Source of the DNA: Rhodeus uyekii
Taxonomy: Eukaryota; Chordata; Actinopteri; Cypriniformes; Acheilognathidae
Length of the DNA stretch: 64,000 nucleotides
Assembly (NCBI GenBank): GCA_037043235.1
Contig: JAWRVZ010000049.1
Coordinates: 924,501-988,500 of the forward strand
Reading direction: 5' to 3'
In this document: positions 62,662-64,000 of the stretch, piece by piece
Numbering within the stretch: position 1 is the first letter of the stretch
Layout: every line of letters starts with the position of its first letter
Notes under the pieces: generated by a model
What the model was told of the DNA's origin: nothing
Databases searched by the model: none
The model's input: only the letters and a program-made list of their open reading frames with translations
Position numbers and translations under genes: made by a program

Positions 62662-64000
62662 CATTTATTATTATTCTTCTGCCGAAATGCATCTCGTGCA
62701 AACCAAACCGTAAGGTCTAGAGACTTGAAACTTTGTTAGATGGTAGGTCTCAATTTGGGGAGAACATATCAAAATATGACGCAAATCGGCCTATAGATGG
62801 CGCTACAGAGACTACAAACGTTTAATCGCTCATAACTCGTAAACCGTTTGTCGTACACTCAAGTGTCTTATATCTCTGGAATCCTTGGCTCAAAACTTAA
62901 AAATGAATATATCCGATTTCATTTCCTTCTATACATTTTTTTTTTTTAGAACTCCTCATAGACCATTTGTCCAAATGACGCGAAACTTTACGCGCATCAT
63001 CTAGAGACTCTCATGACCAAAAGATATCCAAAGAATTTTGATCAGTGATTCACGCTCTCAACACAAAGTAAAAACGTTTGGACAAGGTGGAGCCACTTTC
63101 TCTAAACTCGTAATAACTCAGGAACACTAAGAGATAATCTAACCAAACTTCATATAGTCATGTAAGAGCTCATTTTGTGGTCACACCAAAAAAACTGCGT
63201 AAATTGACCACTTGGTGGCGCTATATTGTGAAAAAACACTAAATCACCTGGACGGAGTCACTTGTTAGTGTGATTGACCTGTCATGCACGGTCTTTGATT
63301 AAGGTTCCATGATGGTCTATGAAGATTTTTGGTGTATCTCAATAAACATGAACGTCATCGGCCAATGAAGTTTGAGCATCAATTAGACCAGCTTAACGAA
63401 GGTTCATGGGTGTTTTTGACTCATGGACCTAGACGTCTGTCAGAATTTTGAAAACAATCAGACACTAGTTGGCGCTAACACGTTTTTTGCATCTCTACTC
63501 ACGTGGTGTTTCATGCATCTACACAATATTGATATCATCTGATAGATCTCCTCATACTGAACAACTTTGCCTCAAGAAGCACTCCTGTCAATCAAATTGT
63601 TTGTGAAATATTGGAGATTTTTGAAATTTCAACTTTTTCGAACTCGTCATAGGCTGTCAATACGATTGGCTTGAAAATTCACACTCATCATCTAGGGACA
63701 TTCAAGGCAAAAAGTTGTCAAAGGATTTTCGATTAGTTAAACCGTTCAGCAGATGTTTTACAACTAGGCTGTGCAATACTTGGAGAAAACTCGTTGATTT
63801 TTACTTTAAGCGACAACAGCATCTGAAAAAAATAAATGTTGACTGTTCCAAGATGATGGACACGTCAAATGTAGCATCTACATATACATGTCTTTCAAAA
63901 AGGATGATCTATTTTTTTTTTTTTTGGTTAAATGCCTGAAATCAAACCTGTGGCTAATGAAAGCTCAAGATATTTTCATATTGAGCTCCACAACAGCAAC
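62662..64000. repeat. Degenerate dispersed repeat, right part
   Basis: Repeating phrases such as GGCGCTA, CTCGTAATAACTCAGGAAC, CATCATCTAGAGACTC / CATCATCTAGGGACATTC and ACCGTTTGTCGTA suggest an internally repetitive old element. Short ORFs here have no domain features. It runs off the window edge. Confidence 0.5.

Overview
The window is nuclear DNA of a teleost fish. Short exons with GT-AG introns, vertebrate adhesion-GPCR genes and a typical fish transposon load show this: L2 and Rex1 LINEs, a DIRS element, 5S-rRNA-derived and tRNA-derived SINEs, a Tc1 element, hAT and pogo-type MITEs, and solo LTRs. The mixture fits a cypriniform or other ostariophysan, but the species cannot be named from sequence alone.

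The backbone is a tandem array of ADGRE-like (EMR/CD97-type) adhesion G protein-coupled receptor genes on the + strand. Gene 1 enters from the left edge and ends at 19291. Its visible part is a long Thr/Ser-rich, mucin-like stalk spread over about 27 tiny phase-1 exons, then a GAIN domain, a GPS cleavage motif (HLST), seven transmembrane helices and a short cytoplasmic tail. Nineteen of the stalk mini-exons lie in a tandem array (11280-14564) that contains an almost perfect 882-bp higher-order duplication. Gene 2 (ATG 22968 to stop 37295) appears complete: 18 coding exons join in frame to about 837 codons. It encodes a signal peptide, two cysteine-rich D8C (uromodulin/GP2-type) domains, a very short stalk, GAIN, GPS, 7TM and a Cys-rich tail. 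A third unit begins at about 47.3 kb but is wrecked. Its 5' exons are recognisable but the ATG is changed to GTG, and three of its 7TM exons reappear inverted at 56.4-56.8 kb. Flanking DNA 3' of genes 1 and 2 (about 21.2-21.7 kb and 40.9-44.0 kb) and 5' of genes 2 and 3 is also homologous, so the array arose by duplication of whole units.

Mobile DNA fills the introns and spacers. A near full-length DIRS-type tyrosine-recombinase retrotransposon (6051-11230) sits in a stalk intron of gene 1. It has inverted terminal repeats, an internal complementary region and GTT at both edges, and it carries a nested 5S-derived SINE. Other large elements are a 5'-truncated Rex1 LINE (41.0-43.7 kb, with its empty site preserved in unit 1), two non-autonomous LTR elements (34.5-35.5 kb; 44.3-46.1 kb), two solo LTRs, and an L2-clade LINE (48.6-53.2 kb) whose 854-codon ORF2 has lost the middle of its reverse transcriptase. 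A 1.37-kb tandem duplication lies at 53.2-55.9 kb and a Tc1 copy at 57.6-58.8 kb. The last 4 kb is a degenerate repeat family holding a hAT MITE and a pogo-like element. No bacterial-type features, CRISPR arrays or intact structural RNA genes were seen.
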